Shown here: one piece after another, positions 1 through 11,323 of the stretch
How the letters are laid out: each line of letters starts with the position of its first letter
How positions within the stretch are numbered: the first letter of the stretch is position 1
Source: Apostichopus japonicus
Lineage: Eukaryota > Echinodermata > Holothuroidea > Aspidochirotida > Stichopodidae
Direction: 5' to 3'
Assembly: GCF_037975245.1 (NCBI RefSeq)
Contig: NC_092564.1
Span: 19,999,484-20,063,483, forward strand
DNA: 64,000 bases
Notes under the pieces: generated by a model
Database searches by the model: none
Told to the model about the DNA's origin: nothing
What the model saw: the letters and a program-made list of their open reading frames with translations, nothing else
Made by a program: the position numbers and the translations under genes

Positions 1-714
1 TTGTGGAATCATCTTGTTTTGGTCAGGCAGCCTCTCATCTTGTCCTCTCTATAGTTTCTCCTCTTTCTACCCTCCCCCCTGCATTAACCTCCCCTCTGCC
101 TTGGAGTAAACTTTTCCAACCAATTAACCTATTTGGTAAATAAGTACAGTTTTGTCAGAATGATGGATAAATAGTTATAATTGCCATTATCATTAATGTG
201 CTCGTAGAGAAACCTACAGAGAATAATTAATTGGGTATCGCATCGCAAACTACTATGCAAACGTGTGCAAATTACAGATACAATTGCAAATGTGTATAGC
301 AGCGTTTATGTGCAGGAACCATAGCATTCTATATGAGACAGACTGCAGAACCTTCAAGACTGCTACACATAATTTGAACATTAAATTACTCCCTGCCCTA
401 CAATGTGAACCATTTTTAACCCATGGATACCTTTTGTTTCTAAACATGATACTCCTTAGTGGAAGGTAAACCCTTTTCAACCTTTCCCACTCCCACCTCC
501 CTCCCCCTAATCCTCCATCTTTACATCATTCTACCAGTAAACTTTGTTTTAATCTACCATTGCAAAGTAACCAATGATTTTCTAACTGCATTCTCTCTCA
601 TCTTTAGGATAAACTTTTCATTGTGTTCTTATCGTTAATATATTCAAGGTTTTGTGTTACATTGCACTTCTAATGTATAATCTTTTTGAATGACATTAAT
701 TTCTTCTCTTGCAG
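1..714. other. Non-coding sequence upstream of first visible LMLN exon
   Basis: No exon was recognised here. The stretch is AT-rich with CT-rich patches and ends in a good polypyrimidine tract and AG acceptor at 713-714. It is most simply an intron of the leishmanolysin-like gene, whose signal-peptide and early propeptide exons must lie upstream of the window. Confidence 0.5.
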
Positions 715-832
715 AGATTGCAATGATGGTCGTACGTACAGAGAGAGTACTCAACAACATCAGTTTTGTTGGAACGAGTGTCACAAGACAACATACTGTG
801 AAAGGTTCAAGATCCCGGAAAGGCATTTACAG
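715..832 (+). CDS. LMLN: LMLN exon A (first in window)
   Basis: Acceptor ttcttctcttgcag, donor cag|gtttgt. The first base completes a codon from an upstream exon. It encodes [10 protein letters not shown]...[23 protein letters not shown] (39 residues), the cysteine-rich propeptide/early catalytic segment of M8 proteins. Confidence 0.85.
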
Positions 833-3800
833 GTTTGTCAAGGTCATGTCTGTTAGTCCTGAGTTAAACTAATACTGGAGATGAGTAAATATAACACAGA
901 TCTTAAATGTTGTATGTGAGTTTACTTCATGTTACAAACAGAGAACGTATTTCATGAAATATCCCCCACAGTAACAGCGTAAATTAAATTTTATATTTCA
1001 GAATTGCACCCCCTTTCTTATAATTGAACAACAGTTTACCTGGCACTCCTCTTTGTACCACCCCCACCCTCCCTCCCACTCCCCCAAATTATGATCATTT
1101 TTTTTATGTGAGGTATTGTGAAAATTTGAAATATCCCCCATTTGTAGCAAACTGCTTATTGTTTCCACGCTGTCATCGTTTCCTTCTCACAATTGATGTG
1201 CTCCTTCCAATACTCTTCCTTACTCCAAAAAATTTGCAGTTGTGAAACTAAGGAAATACTCCTGTATGTCTTATATTTAATACTGGGTGAAAATCTGTTT
1301 CAATATATCTCTTTTGTGACTTTAGATAAATTTTGTTTGAAAGCTACACTCTGTATGAAAAGATGACTTCAGGATGTAAGGAGGTTTTTAAGTCACACTC
1401 CAACATCCCTTCCCCCTCTCTCCGCACCCCCCCCCCAGAAAAAAAAATACGGTTTTGTTCCCAAGGGCCCTATATCCTATTCAGGTTTTTTAGGCATTAA
1501 CCATTAAAGTGTATACAAAATGTCTGGAACACTTCTTGCAGGGCAGATGAATTTATAAATTTTGTTGTGTTGCCTACAATGAACCTTCAAGTGACTCCAT
1601 TTCCTGCAGTTCTCTAGGAAGAGGATCCTAATGTAATATACTGTATCTGTGATGTCATTAGGTACCCTTATCGCCAATAGCTTCACTTCCCTTACATAAC
1701 CTTGAAGCTGATTTCTACTTGAAATCAGATAGATTTGAAATGTTTGGTTAACCCATCAATGAGCAGGAATTCAAACCTATGCCAAAGTGGAACATAGTTG
1801 TTACAGGATGTGACATAATTATTAGTCATATGTGATTATTATTATTATAAGTAGAAGAAGAAGTAGTAAAATGATGACATTTTCCAGTTTTTGCTCCCAT
1901 GCTTACTCTGCTTTTGAAATGTGAAATAAAAATATAATAAAAAAAATAAAAATGTGAAAATGAGCTATATACTCATGATGGAATTTTCAACTAATGGTCT
2001 AGAAAGTTGAAAAAACTTATATTTTTGAAGTGAATCAACGGTCACACTTTCACTTCTTTTTTTTCATTCATTCACAGGCCTGTTATGAATGCAATGAAAA
2101 TGTAGATACATGCAGGAGTAATGGGAACATCCCCGCTGGTCAGGGACTTCCACACACAGACTTTGTGTTGTATGTGCAGGTAGCAGACACTCGTGCATGC
2201 ATGACTCCCGACACAACGGCCCACGCATCTTACTGTCAGCTGGAATCATTCTTAGACCGGTCTGTACCCACACTCCACACTTTATCATTTCATTGTTTTG
2301 TTTTATTAAGTTGAGTACTTCATTAGAATCCTGGCAAAATATTCCTCACCCAATAGTTTAAGATGCAGGAACATCTTAACCTTAAAAATGTACAGTAATT
2401 ATTCAAATCTGGGGGATTTTTTTGGTATAAAATATTTGTGTGTTGCCAGACACAACAGCCCACTCATCTCTCACACACTCCAGGCCTTATTTCCAATGAT
2501 ACTTTCAGTGCTTCCATAAGGATCCTGCTGAAATACTTATCAGTTACTTGTCGAAAACACAGGAATATCTAGATCCTGGTCGGTTAGTAAAAAGAATCCT
2601 ATTGAAATTGGTGGAGGTCAAAGGTTCGTTTGTGGTCGACATAAATCAAAGTCTGAAAACCTTGTAAGCATTGATAACTCAAAAAGTACATCTTTGTTGA
2701 ACTTCATACTTGGTATGTAGATCTAGCTTGGTGAATACAAGATCCCTAAATTTGGTAGAGTAAGGTCAAAGGTCACATGAGGTCAACAGATGTCAAAGTC
2801 TGTAATCCTTGTGAACTTGATCAATTCCAAAATTTATGGTACAATTAATATGTGAGTTCTCGGATGCAATCATTTTCTTTTGGTGATCATAGTTTGGTCG
2901 ACTTGAGTTCTCTTTAGCTTTGTGAAGGGGCTCAATATATAATAGGTCTTCAACAATACATGCAGCCATCCAGTCATACGCTCATACAGTCATCTAATCA
3001 TCCAGTCATATAGGAAATAAAATCTGTTTTGAAGAGTTGATACTCTTGTGTTGGGTGATTTAAACACACTCAAGTGGCAGTTGATCAGTTTTCACACTGC
3101 TTCCAGGGTACAACTGGTTATATCAAACGGTCTCAAGATTTTGCTCATGGGGACAACTGGTTATCTCAAATGGTCTCAAAAATGGCCTTATTTTCGGTGA
3201 TATACTAGATGATTTTGGATCTGGCAGTAAGTTGCAAAATATTTCACAGTAAATAAACAATGCCATGTGTCTCCCATTCATTAATAACAACTATAAATGG
3301 GGTGGTCGGTGGCAGAGCTAATTTGCTAGCTCTTAAATTGGTAAAAGTAAAAATCCATTTGTTTGTATGTAGAAGATTTGTGTCTATATTTCACATAGGA
3401 AGCCTGTTCTTTCTGGATATTGAAACATTTTGGAATAAAAGTTCTATATTGTAAATTGGTTGATGCCCACAAGTGAGTCCTACAAAGTAAGAGCTAAAAA
3501 TCTCTGATCTTTTCTGGTTCTCACCTAATTCTTGGACAAATGTAACTCACTTGCTCTACATTAGTCAGATAGTTAAGTGGAATTTTGAGCATATAATATT
3601 GGTAGGAATAACACAGCCAACTGGATTTCTGGTTTATCTTTCCTTTGATATCTCAAAAATTGAATAAAGGATAAAGGGGATAAACTGAAAAATACCAAAC
3701 AGATGCAAGAAATAGAAAATGAGGGACTATAAATTTTGCTGAAAAGAATAATCTTAACACCAAAAAATGTATTAAATATGTATTTTTACACAAAAATCCA

Positions 3801-6800
3801 AGTGCAAAATAACAGCCATGCTTAACTACAGGAAAACTCTAAGCATGAAACTCTCAAGCATCTAATGTCGATCTGTGTTTCTTACCCCCAAGTTTAATTT
3901 CTTCCCCCCCAGGCATCTCTACCTATCGAAGAAATATTTTATATCATATTTGGGAAGTGGATCTTATTCCTATCTATTCTTGATATGATTTTCTCCGTTT
4001 AGACCTATCGCTGGCTACATCAACATTTGCCCGAGTGCTCTGTCAATGAATGAAGCTGATCGCAACATTCTACTCACCACAGTCAAACATGAAATAATAC
4101 ACTCTCTGGTGAGTCGCATCATTTCACAAAGACTTTAATATAATTTTATAAATTATTTACCGGTGCAATGGCCGAGTGGATAAAGGCGGTGGTATTTTAA
4201 ACACTGAGGCTTAGCAGTCGTGAGGTTCCGGGTTCAGTGCCCGGTCAGGTCATAGTAAGGTAGGTTTTTCCGTCCAAGAGCAATCTACAGTTCTCCCATC
4301 TGAAATGACTTTCTATATTGAAAAGATTCCAAATTTGAGTTAAAAATGTTGAATTGGAAGCCACTCGACGTGTAAGTTGTAATCCATAAGCCCTTGCAGG
4401 TTTCTCCCACATTTGTGGTTGCTTAAATGTCGTAAAAATAACCGCTGATTATTATGATTATTATATTAGTATTATTATTATATACATACTTACATATTAT
4501 CCCATAAGTAGATTGAGGTGGTATGTCCGTCATAGACGTGAAATTACTTAATATACTGTAGTTTTTATGCTCCATTATTGTTAGTTCTATTTTTGTTTGT
4601 CTATTATCTCGTTTGTTACTCTTTCCATTGTCTTATCCCTACAGGGTTTTTCTTCTTCGTTGTTTGCTTTCTACCGGGATGACAACGGCGAACCTTTAAC
4701 ACCCAGAGACGCTAATGGGATGCCACCCTTTAATATGGAGTGAGTTTCTATTTCTTTGTATATTCTGAATCTCACAGATCTCACCTTTTGACCACAGAGC
4801 CATTTTTTTGCTCTATGATTTTTTTCGAGGAACTTGGTGTGAAAAATTACACCCTAATTTTCTTTCAAGGAGCTATGGTGCATCCAAATTGCAAAATATT
4901 TCATAAAAAATCAATCAATATGTGTCAAGACATATGCAACACACTTGGAACATGGAATTGCCATATTCATATATGCATAGCAATAAAATAACTTACAAGG
5001 ACTATCGATGTTCCAAGAAAAAATCTTCAAACTGTTTTGTGGATCCAGCAAGAGACATGTCCATCTTATTTTAACAACGTATTCGGTTTTACCGGAAGAG
5101 AAACATTTCAATTTTTTAGCTTTGAATGAAAAAGGATGCTACAAAAAGTAGGTTTACAATACATACAAAATACAGATAGTAATTTCACATAACTTTATCA
5201 AATAGAAAAAAATATAAATAAGAAAAAAACAAATTAATCAAGTAGGCATTTACAGATGTTATGTAAGAAGTGGCATCAGTCATGGTTGATTTAGATCTTG
5301 ATTCTTATGATTTAAATTGTGAGAGGACATATCTGCTCTTTGTTTTCAGACGTTTTGTCTACCAGTGGAGTGATAGAGTCATCAAGCAGGTGAAGCGATA
5401 TGACTGGGACACTCGTAACGGATTGGTGATACACAGCGTTCAGGTGATGGTAACACCAAAAGTCAAGGTAAAGATTATTAGTTCCTCTAAAAATGTATAA
5501 GACAGAGGTGGGGGGGTGGGGGGTTGGGGTGGTGGTATTGAAAAGTTTAACTGTTTTCTCATCATCTTCCACACCAACAATATCCAAGTCACTATCACAT
5601 TCCTTTCATGTTATCTCCGTTAGGAGGAAGCGAGACGTCACTTCAATTGCGACTCGCTGGAAGGAATCGAACTGGAAAATGACGGTGGTGGAGGAACCAT
5701 GTTTTCACACTTTGAGAAGAGGCTCTTGGAGGTAAGGGTTAAAAAAAAAAATGAACGGGGTGATAGAAAATGATAAAAAAGATTGCTTGTCGTTCCACCT
5801 TTGACTATTCATATTCGATTAGCATCGTCATTTGCTTATGAATATGGGAGTCGACCAAAGGCTCCCTTCCGTAGGTCTAGTTGCCACCGAACCTCAGTGA
5901 TTGAGTGAGCCTGACCTTTGAGGTATCGCCCCCAAGATATGCTAGAAAGTCAAATATGGTCAAATTTTAAGAAGCATTTCACCGTTACTGTCAAAGTAGT
6001 TACCACACGCTTGAGATATTTAATTGTCTATATATATATGTATATACACATATATATATATTATAGATTATTTATATATTATTTTATAGATTTGTGGATG
6101 ATCAAATAGTTGGAATGTGATATAAAATGTAAAGAACAATGGGTTTTTTTCGGGTTTGTCATTTAGAATATTCATAACGATATAATAATATGCGCAAGAG
6201 TGAATGTTTAGTGTAAGTTTACATGTTTTCATGATATATTCATACGCAAGGCCATTCTACTCTTATGATTAGTCAACAAATATCAGACAGGACTTAGCCA
6301 TCCTTTAATTGTGAGTAGAATTAGAAACCAATTTAGTGGTTTATTCTGTGCCAAGGGTGGGATGAGGTATGGGTTGGTGGGTGGGCGACGGATGGCTAGT
6401 ATTAATTTTTAATGTATCGTCCATACAGTCCATACAGGAACAAGCTGAAGCTTGTGTGGATTCCCTGGTATGTCCCCACCATCTCTCTACCTCCTCCCAC
6501 TCCCCCAGCTTCATCTACCCCCCTACCCCTCCCTCTTCCATCTGTCATCCCCCTCCTCTTCAACCCTGCACCATCAACCTGCACCTCTGACTACACCACA
6601 TACACATAACAAGGCATCTATTATATATTGTCACAGAATGAAGCGATGACAGGTACCCATACACACGACAGGCAGTTCTCAAGGTTCACCCTGGCAGTGT
6701 TAGAGGACACCGGATGGTACCATGTCAACTACGACCTGGCAGATCAGCTTGTCTGGGGTAGAGACCTGGGATGCGATTTCGTCAAGAAGAGCTGCAAGTC

Positions 6801-9800
6801 GTGGATGGATATTAGGAAAAGCAGGTCAGGGAATGGAATTATTAGTAATATTATTATTATTATTTTTAAAATAATTTCAGCGTTAAGTAATAATGTACAT
6901 TATATGGTTGAATCTTTGTCATTTCTAGTTATAAGTTTGTAACAGATACAAATAGTAATTGCAGATGTATGTGAATTTGTTTATGTGGTTATTTTTATTT
7001 GTTCCCCAATCATTTTGTTTTAGAAGTATTCCCTACTACGAAATTATCACAAATCTTATCTTTTCGATTTTTATTGCCTTTTTTTTCTTCTCAATTGCAA
7101 AGACTTAAGATTTTATTATCTCCACAAATCAGGTTTTTTTTTCTCACTTTTCTATTACAAAAGAACAAAACTTGCCATCTCATATTTTTTGTTATTTGCT
7201 GTTGTGGTTTTGAGCAGTTAATAACACTCATGTATGATTCTTTTTGTCATCTTCTCAGGGGCCAAAGTCTTTCACCTTTCTGTAACATAGCACAATCAGA
7301 CTTTTTCAACTTTACCTGTGATTCAGAAAGAACTTCTCTCGCCATCTGCAACCTAAAGAAATACGAAGAAGATTTACCTTTGGAGTATCAGGTATGTCTC
7401 CGATCCAGTATAAAACCGTCTAGTTTGCTACGGTTTTTTTGGTACTCTTTTTTTCTTGTGACTTGGTCAGGTGTTTCAGACATGAACATCGTTACTAACG
7501 GTCACTTTTACCAATGACATGAACACAGGAATAATTTTGTTGGGCTTATTTTGGGATTCCATTTTCTCGATAAGAGTTAGCTTTAGTTGGCTTAAGCCAG
7601 TTGGGATAATCTTCTGGTCCTATTACCACTGTTTATTGTACTCTCATATCCTGCTTCAAAGCACTCATATTAACGATATGAACAGTATCTAACTTTATCT
7701 TATAGAAACGAGATATTCGTATACTGCTCAAACTATCAGTACAAGTGCTTTGAAGCAACTGTCCCAACTGAGCGAGTAGCTTGTTGGTTGGTTATGACGA
7801 CTGCAATGATGCAACACATGTGGATATATTCTTGGTTTAATATTGCTTTTTTGGTTCCTTGCTAAAAGCAAAGGAACCTATGTATTCAGGTTGGCGTGTG
7901 TGTGTGTATGGGTGTGTGTGACGCTTTAGCTTGTATGCACGATAACTCAACAAGGGAATGACCGATCATTAATATACTTAGTGGGTGGGTGGCCCATAGT
8001 GAGTAGATGAACCCTATTGATTTTGGTGCTCATATCATGAATATTAATGAGGTCACGGGGTCAAACGTGAAAAATTCAAAATTGCAATAACTTGGCTACT
8101 ATTAGTCGGAATTTCGTCAAACTTGGTACGATGATATTGGCAGATAGCCCATACACATGCTGTATGTTGCAATTGATATGATACAAATTTATGAGAGGGT
8201 AGGGCTTAGCATTACTTTGGTAGCAAAAGTTTGTGTGCATTATTGCTGTTGTTGTATTAGGGCTTTCTTAGAAATTTCCCTATGAATGGAACTAATGAAC
8301 AGCAGCAAGAACCATGAAATGTTTTTATTCTGGGTTTTTTTTTGTAATGTGATATTCTTCAATTAGAGTCTGTATCTACAACTTCTTGGTTTAATATTTT
8401 TACTTTCAGTATTTTGATTCCTTACCCAATACACCAGGGGATGAATTAGGCAAGTATGGAGGAACATCATACCTTGCGGATTACTGCCCGTTCAATCAGG
8501 TGAGGCTGTTGTGTGATTCGAAGAATATGTCACAAAGGCAACACACTTCACGTTAATATGATGGTAACATAGGAAGACATCACAGGCTAGTCTGTGTTAA
8601 GCAGCAAGTTGTACCACTGTTCGTGGCTGTCCCATGAACTGCAACGTTCAGTTAGGAACAGTTTACTCCTTACAAAGGACACAATTTGTAAGTTGTAATT
8701 CAACTTGGGTAGGATACCCACCCTACCACAGATAGTAGGAGAGAGACTAGCCAAATTTGCAATGAACTGGACAGTGTTGGGTCCTGGATCTGGCCTCAGA
8801 GGGTTCATCGTATATAACTCACCTCACAGCCCCCCAGAGGTAGGAGGAAGTGAGGTCACCCCAGGACCATCAGGGGACCTGGATGTCACCCTTTACTGCT
8901 TCCTTCTTTTGCATTGGAAGCAGCATTGGGATGTGCGGTGTTGGGAATTTCACATTCCATGTACCTCCTCTGTGTGTTTGCATATGCAATTAAGAAAATA
9001 GTATCATGAAATACTTAATCATAGTAAATAAATGTAAAGTAACTATTAAATACTTGATTAGTTGTATTGATCATTGTGAGGAAATCATTTACAGATATCA
9101 CTCTGTTTCTTTTTTGTTAAACAGCAAGTTACCTACACAAATGATAAAGGACAGAGCAAGGGCACCACTTGTTACTTGGCATCCAATTCCCTCGGTAAGT
9201 AAATTATAGGTCTTCTCTTGTCTTCTGTAGAGCATTTTTGTGTTTTAAGAGGATGCTGGCATTTGTGTTATTTACCTTTAAGCAAGCACAAGTTGCCCCA
9301 CCACAAAATAAAAGTGTGCAAAACATGAAATGTAAAATGCAAGTAGAAGTTACTATATTGCATACAAGGATCTTGTGTGTTAATATTTTATATTATATAT
9401 GAAAACTTCACTTTCTTGGAATTTGAATGTCAAAGTGCGTTGTGGTCTGCACTAACCAGAAATCTTACTTCAACAATAAGTGATATACTTTGAGAGGGGG
9501 AGGGGGGTGGGGAGGGAAGGGTGGTTCTGCAGAGGAAGGATGACTTGATTTTCTATTGCTGACACGTTAACCTAATTTTGGCACATCATTTTTGAATCTC
9601 AAAGCTTCCACGGAAAATGTCGCAGCAGAGTATTTCGGACCACAGTCTATATGTGTCAACCACGCCTCACCTTGGATTCGAGAAAAGTGTCTCAGTTTTG
9701 ATAAACAGATCACATGGGGAGCGGGTTGTTATCAGGTTGGTGTCACCGCTTTGAGATATTCAATCGTTTCGTTAGAAGTGAAATGTTTGCACCAGGGTTT

Positions 9801-11323
9801 GCCTGTTTTTAGGTTTTACAATTGTAATGCTCTTTGAGCAGCTTTGCTGACTTTGCACTATATAAATATTACTTATTATTATTATTAAAACAAGATATTA
9901 ACAGTAGAAAGATGTAATCCCATTCATGATAGCATGAAGTCATGAATATTCATAAGTGGTTGTATCAAAATCGGATCCTAAATTGCCATCCTCAGTTTAG
10001 ATATACCCTAGAAAGAATCAAATATAAATAAATATTCACTGCTCTGTTTAAGTGATGTCATAATCACTAGGCTAATCTCCAAAAAAAAAAATTAAGCATT
10101 TCTGATATAGTAATTGGCAAGAAATGTGGTTAGCATTTGCTCCCAAATTTCTGATTGATAACATTTGTCAACTTGCAGGGAGTCTGTTGTTTGATAATAT
10201 TATAATAATTCAAAACAATAGGTTTACTTGCCTATCTGTCATAAATTACTACCAATTTTAATGCAGAAGTCTATATAGACTTCTGCTGACTTCAGCTGTT
10301 AATCCTTCTTCCATACTTTCTATTCCAGTATCATTGTAGCCAAGAAGGATTAAAGATAGTCATAGAAGGGGTCAATTATCTTTGCCTGAGTGAAGGCAGG
10401 GCCTTAGATGTGAGCGTAAAGGCTTCATATCGCCATCAGGGTGCAATTATATGTCCAGCCTGCAAAGACTTCTGTGACGAGTGTCCTCTGGAAGAAAGTT
10501 CAGGGTTGTCAAATAAAGGTAAGGAGTCTTAGATATACATGGATTCCTAGGCTTTTCATTCAGTTTCATTATGAGATACCCAGGTTACCCAGGTGGTGGT
10601 TAAAGTTACCCAGGTGGTGGTTAAATTTCATTGTTAAATTTTCAATTCCTGTTGGTTACAAAGGAATGCAAGGTTTTAGTATAAGTTTGACCGTCATGCA
10701 TATTTTCCTCTAATTTCTTTATCAATATCTGCAGCATTGGATCAATATATGTGTACTGTGTTGAATTGTGTTACTATCAATTTTAATCCATCAGAACCAG
10801 GCGATGAAGGTGAATGCCCGAGGTTACCTGCAGACGCTGTAGGGATATGCATTACAGAATGTGAAGGTGATAGAGACTGCGGGCGTAACAAGAAATGTTG
10901 CAGTAACGGTTGCGGGCAAGTTTGCAAGGAGCAGGTCAAAACGTACAATGAAGGCAAGTTTCAATTCCAAAATTGTATTTTAGTCACTTTATTGGCAAAC
11001 CTCAGGCTGACACCTGTGCAAATAAATGTTAACTTAGTTTGATTATATTAATACTACTACCAAGTAATCCTTTTTGATAGGGTTTCTTGATAAGAAGCCA
11101 TAAACTTTCAATATAGAACCTAGATATAAACACTTCATATCTCAGTGGAATTCTCAGTAATAATTCATCACCCTAAAGAACTGCCTGTTTTGTCATATTT
11201 AGTCTATTACTCCCATTTATCTTGTGTCTTTCAGATATTCCGTGTCAAGGAAACAGTCTTTCAGCTCTCACACTGAAATGGAGTATTGTCATTTTCTTTT
11301 TGATGAGAATAATGGAGAGATGA
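715..11323 (+). CDS. LMLN: Leishmanolysin-like (M8) zinc metallopeptidase, invadolysin type, with C-terminal WAP domain (5' partial)
   Basis: Fourteen exons: 715-832, 2078-2259, 4003-4108, 4645-4739, 5350-5467, 5624-5731, 6637-6824, 7259-7391, 8410-8499, 9125-9194, 9605-9735, 10329-10518, 10795-10953, 11235-11323. They join in phase to 591 codons plus TGA. Seen: HEIIHSLGF (HExxHxxGF zinc site) across exons 3-4, a His in [15 protein letters not shown] as third zinc ligand followed by the Met-turn, and the conserved LADYCPF and [13 protein letters not shown] segments. Family knowledge: M8 peptidases are secreted or membrane-linked zinc endopeptidases, and invadolysin acts in cell migration and mitosis. 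The tail after the WAP module is a short hydrophobic stretch (WSIVIFFLM), which could be an anchor signal but ends within 5 residues. The N-terminus (signal peptide, start codon) lies outside the window. The gene converges on GTPBP4, 1.3 kb downstream. Confidence 0.93.
2078..2259 (+). CDS. LMLN: LMLN exon B
   Basis: Acceptor ttcacag|gcctg, donor ccg|gtctgt. It encodes [12 protein letters not shown], then [17 protein letters not shown] and [11 protein letters not shown]. The 'DFVLYV' and 'CQ-E---DRPIAG' stretches are hallmarks of the leishmanolysin catalytic domain. It ends in phase 2. Confidence 0.92.
2600..2960. repeat. Degenerate repeat with two 148-bp-spaced 'ggtcaaaggt' units
   Basis: Within intron B-C, 'ggtcaaaggt' occurs at 2616 and 2764. 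Each is followed by a 'gtc[ga]ac' stretch, 'atcaaagtctg' or 'gtcaaagtctg', and 'ccttgt'. It resembles a decayed dispersed element. A related-looking 'ggtcacggggtcaaacgt' patch is at about 8052. Family not identified. Confidence 0.5.
4003..4108 (+). CDS. LMLN: LMLN exon C with catalytic HEIIH
   Basis: Acceptor ctccgtttag, donor ctg|gtgagt. It encodes [20 protein letters not shown] and [11 protein letters not shown]. The zinc-binding HEIIH is at 4088-4102; the glutamate is the general base. The motif continues as GF in the next exon, so the intron interrupts the active-site signature. Confidence 0.95.
4161..4445 (+). mobile_element. tRNA-derived SINE in LMLN intron
   Basis: The head has an A-box-like tggccgagtgg (4169-4179) and a B-box-like ggttcagtgcc (4231-4241), resembling a Leu/Ser-type tRNA with a long variable arm. 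A non-tRNA body follows, ending in ATT-type simple repeats (4446-4485). It lacks a foldable complete tRNA, so it is a SINE and not a tRNA gene. Target duplications could not be assigned. Confidence 0.75.
4645..4739 (+). CDS. LMLN: LMLN exon D
   Basis: Acceptor ccctacag, donor ga|gtgagt. It encodes [20 protein letters not shown] followed by [11 protein letters not shown]. It completes the HExxHxxGF signature and ends in phase 2. Confidence 0.93.
4740..5349. other. LMLN intron D-E, AT-rich
   Basis: I see no exon or clear repeat, only AT-rich sequence with short ORFs that carry no recognisable motif. Confidence 0.5.
5350..5467 (+). CDS. LMLN: LMLN exon E
   Basis: Acceptor gttttcag, donor aag|gtaaag. 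It encodes [20 protein letters not shown] then [19 protein letters not shown]. Conserved M8 segment. The following intron is only 156 nt and G-rich. Confidence 0.92.
5505..5535 (+). other. G-quadruplex-type tract in the 156-nt LMLN intron
   Basis: Runs of G (ggggggg, gggggg, gggg) are separated by 1-3 bases on the transcribed sense strand, 40 nt downstream of the donor of a very short intron (5468-5623). G-runs in short introns commonly act as splicing enhancers; whether this one folds is inference. Confidence 0.55.
5624..5731 (+). CDS. LMLN: LMLN exon F with third zinc ligand
   Basis: Acceptor tccgttag, donor gag|gtaagg. It encodes [19 protein letters not shown] then [17 protein letters not shown]. 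The His of SHFEKR is expected to be the third zinc ligand by family comparison. Confidence 0.94.
5920..6035 (+). repeat. Dispersed repeat copy 1 (pair with 18565-18690)
   Basis: Shares an ordered series of blocks with 18565-18690: 'atatgctagaaa-tcaaa', 'atggtca', 'a-gagcattt', 'actttcaaagta' and 'atatt-aattgtct'. One copy is in LMLN, the other in GTPBP4. Family unknown; a decayed transposon is likely. Confidence 0.6.
6036..6100. repeat. TA-rich microsatellite
   Basis: Imperfect (TA)n with tatatg and tacaca variants, in LMLN intron F-G. No coding content. Confidence 0.7.
6637..6824 (+). CDS. LMLN: LMLN exon G with Met-turn
   Basis: Acceptor attgtcacag, donor ag|gtcagg. It begins [16 protein letters not shown]; the Met of EAMTG is the Met-turn under the zinc site. 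It continues [20 protein letters not shown] and [17 protein letters not shown]. Phase 2 end. Confidence 0.94.
7259..7391 (+). CDS. LMLN: LMLN exon H
   Basis: Acceptor catcttctcag, donor cag|gtatgt. It encodes [20 protein letters not shown] then [20 protein letters not shown] and LEYQ. Conserved cysteines of the M8 C-terminal half. NFT is a possible N-glycosylation site. Confidence 0.93.
7853..8230. repeat. Dispersed repeat with terminal hairpin in LMLN intron H-I
   Basis: It begins with an inverted pair ggttcctt (7853-7860) / aaggaacc (7871-7878), then a TG-rich microsatellite (7895-7920), then text with 'cacgataactcaa', 'gaccgatcatt', 'ggtcacggggtcaaa' and 'gtcaaacttggta'. The last is typical of high-copy invertebrate repeats. 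No coding capacity seen. Confidence 0.5.
8410..8499 (+). CDS. LMLN: LMLN exon I
   Basis: Acceptor ttttactttcag, donor cag|gtgagg. Thirty codons: [20 protein letters not shown] then [17 protein letters not shown] is a strongly conserved M8 motif. Confidence 0.93.
9125..9194 (+). CDS. LMLN: LMLN exon J
   Basis: Acceptor ttgttaaacag, donor tcg|gtaagt. It encodes [20 protein letters not shown] plus NSL, and ends in phase 1. Less conserved than its neighbours, but the phase and splice sites fit. Confidence 0.85.
9492..9530 (+). other. G-quadruplex-type tract in LMLN intron J-K
   Basis: At least five runs of 3-6 G with 1-3 base loops on the sense strand, about 75 nt upstream of exon K. It may compensate for that exon's weak acceptor; this is inference. 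Confidence 0.5.
9605..9735 (+). CDS. LMLN: LMLN exon K
   Basis: Acceptor aatctcaaag (weak pyrimidine tract), donor cag|gttggt. It encodes [20 protein letters not shown], then [20 protein letters not shown] and CYQ. The exon immediately follows intronic G-rich sequence. Confidence 0.9.
9815..9892 (+). mobile_element. 3' end of an L2/SINE-type retroposon
   Basis: The sequence 'ctctttgagcagctttgctg', followed by 'gcactatataaat' and an (ATT)n tail (9868-9888), matches the usual 3' terminus shared by many invertebrate LINE-2-like elements and their SINE partners. The body upstream (to about 9740) may belong to it. Confidence 0.6.
10329..10518 (+). CDS. LMLN: LMLN exon L
   Basis: Acceptor tctattccag, donor aag|gtaagg. 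It encodes [20 protein letters not shown], then the C-terminal M8 cysteine block [17 protein letters not shown]. Phase 1 end, matching the next exon. Confidence 0.93.
10795..10953 (+). CDS. LMLN: LMLN exon M encoding a WAP domain
   Basis: Acceptor atccatcag. It encodes [20 protein letters not shown] then [20 protein letters not shown] and VCKEQ. Eight cysteines in the order C-C-C-C-CC-C-C match a WAP four-disulfide core (about 40 residues). WAP modules are often protease inhibitors. The best donor is a GC site, gaag|gcaagt at 10954-10955: it is the only choice that keeps the phase into the last exon and gives a hydrophobic tail. Reading on into the intron instead gives a stop about 29 codons later, so intron retention is an alternative ending. 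Confidence 0.85.
11235..11323 (+). CDS. LMLN: LMLN terminal exon
   Basis: Acceptor tgtctttcag. It encodes [17 protein letters not shown] then [12 protein letters not shown] and TGA (11321-11323). The tail is hydrophobic, fitting a membrane or anchor signal. The stop codon lies inside the first unit of a three-copy tandem repeat that continues into the 3' UTR. Confidence 0.8.

Noticed and set aside
4161-4247. Possible functional tRNA gene (A and B boxes)
   Set aside because: The acceptor stem does not pair and a non-tRNA body with an ATT-type tail follows; it is a SINE.
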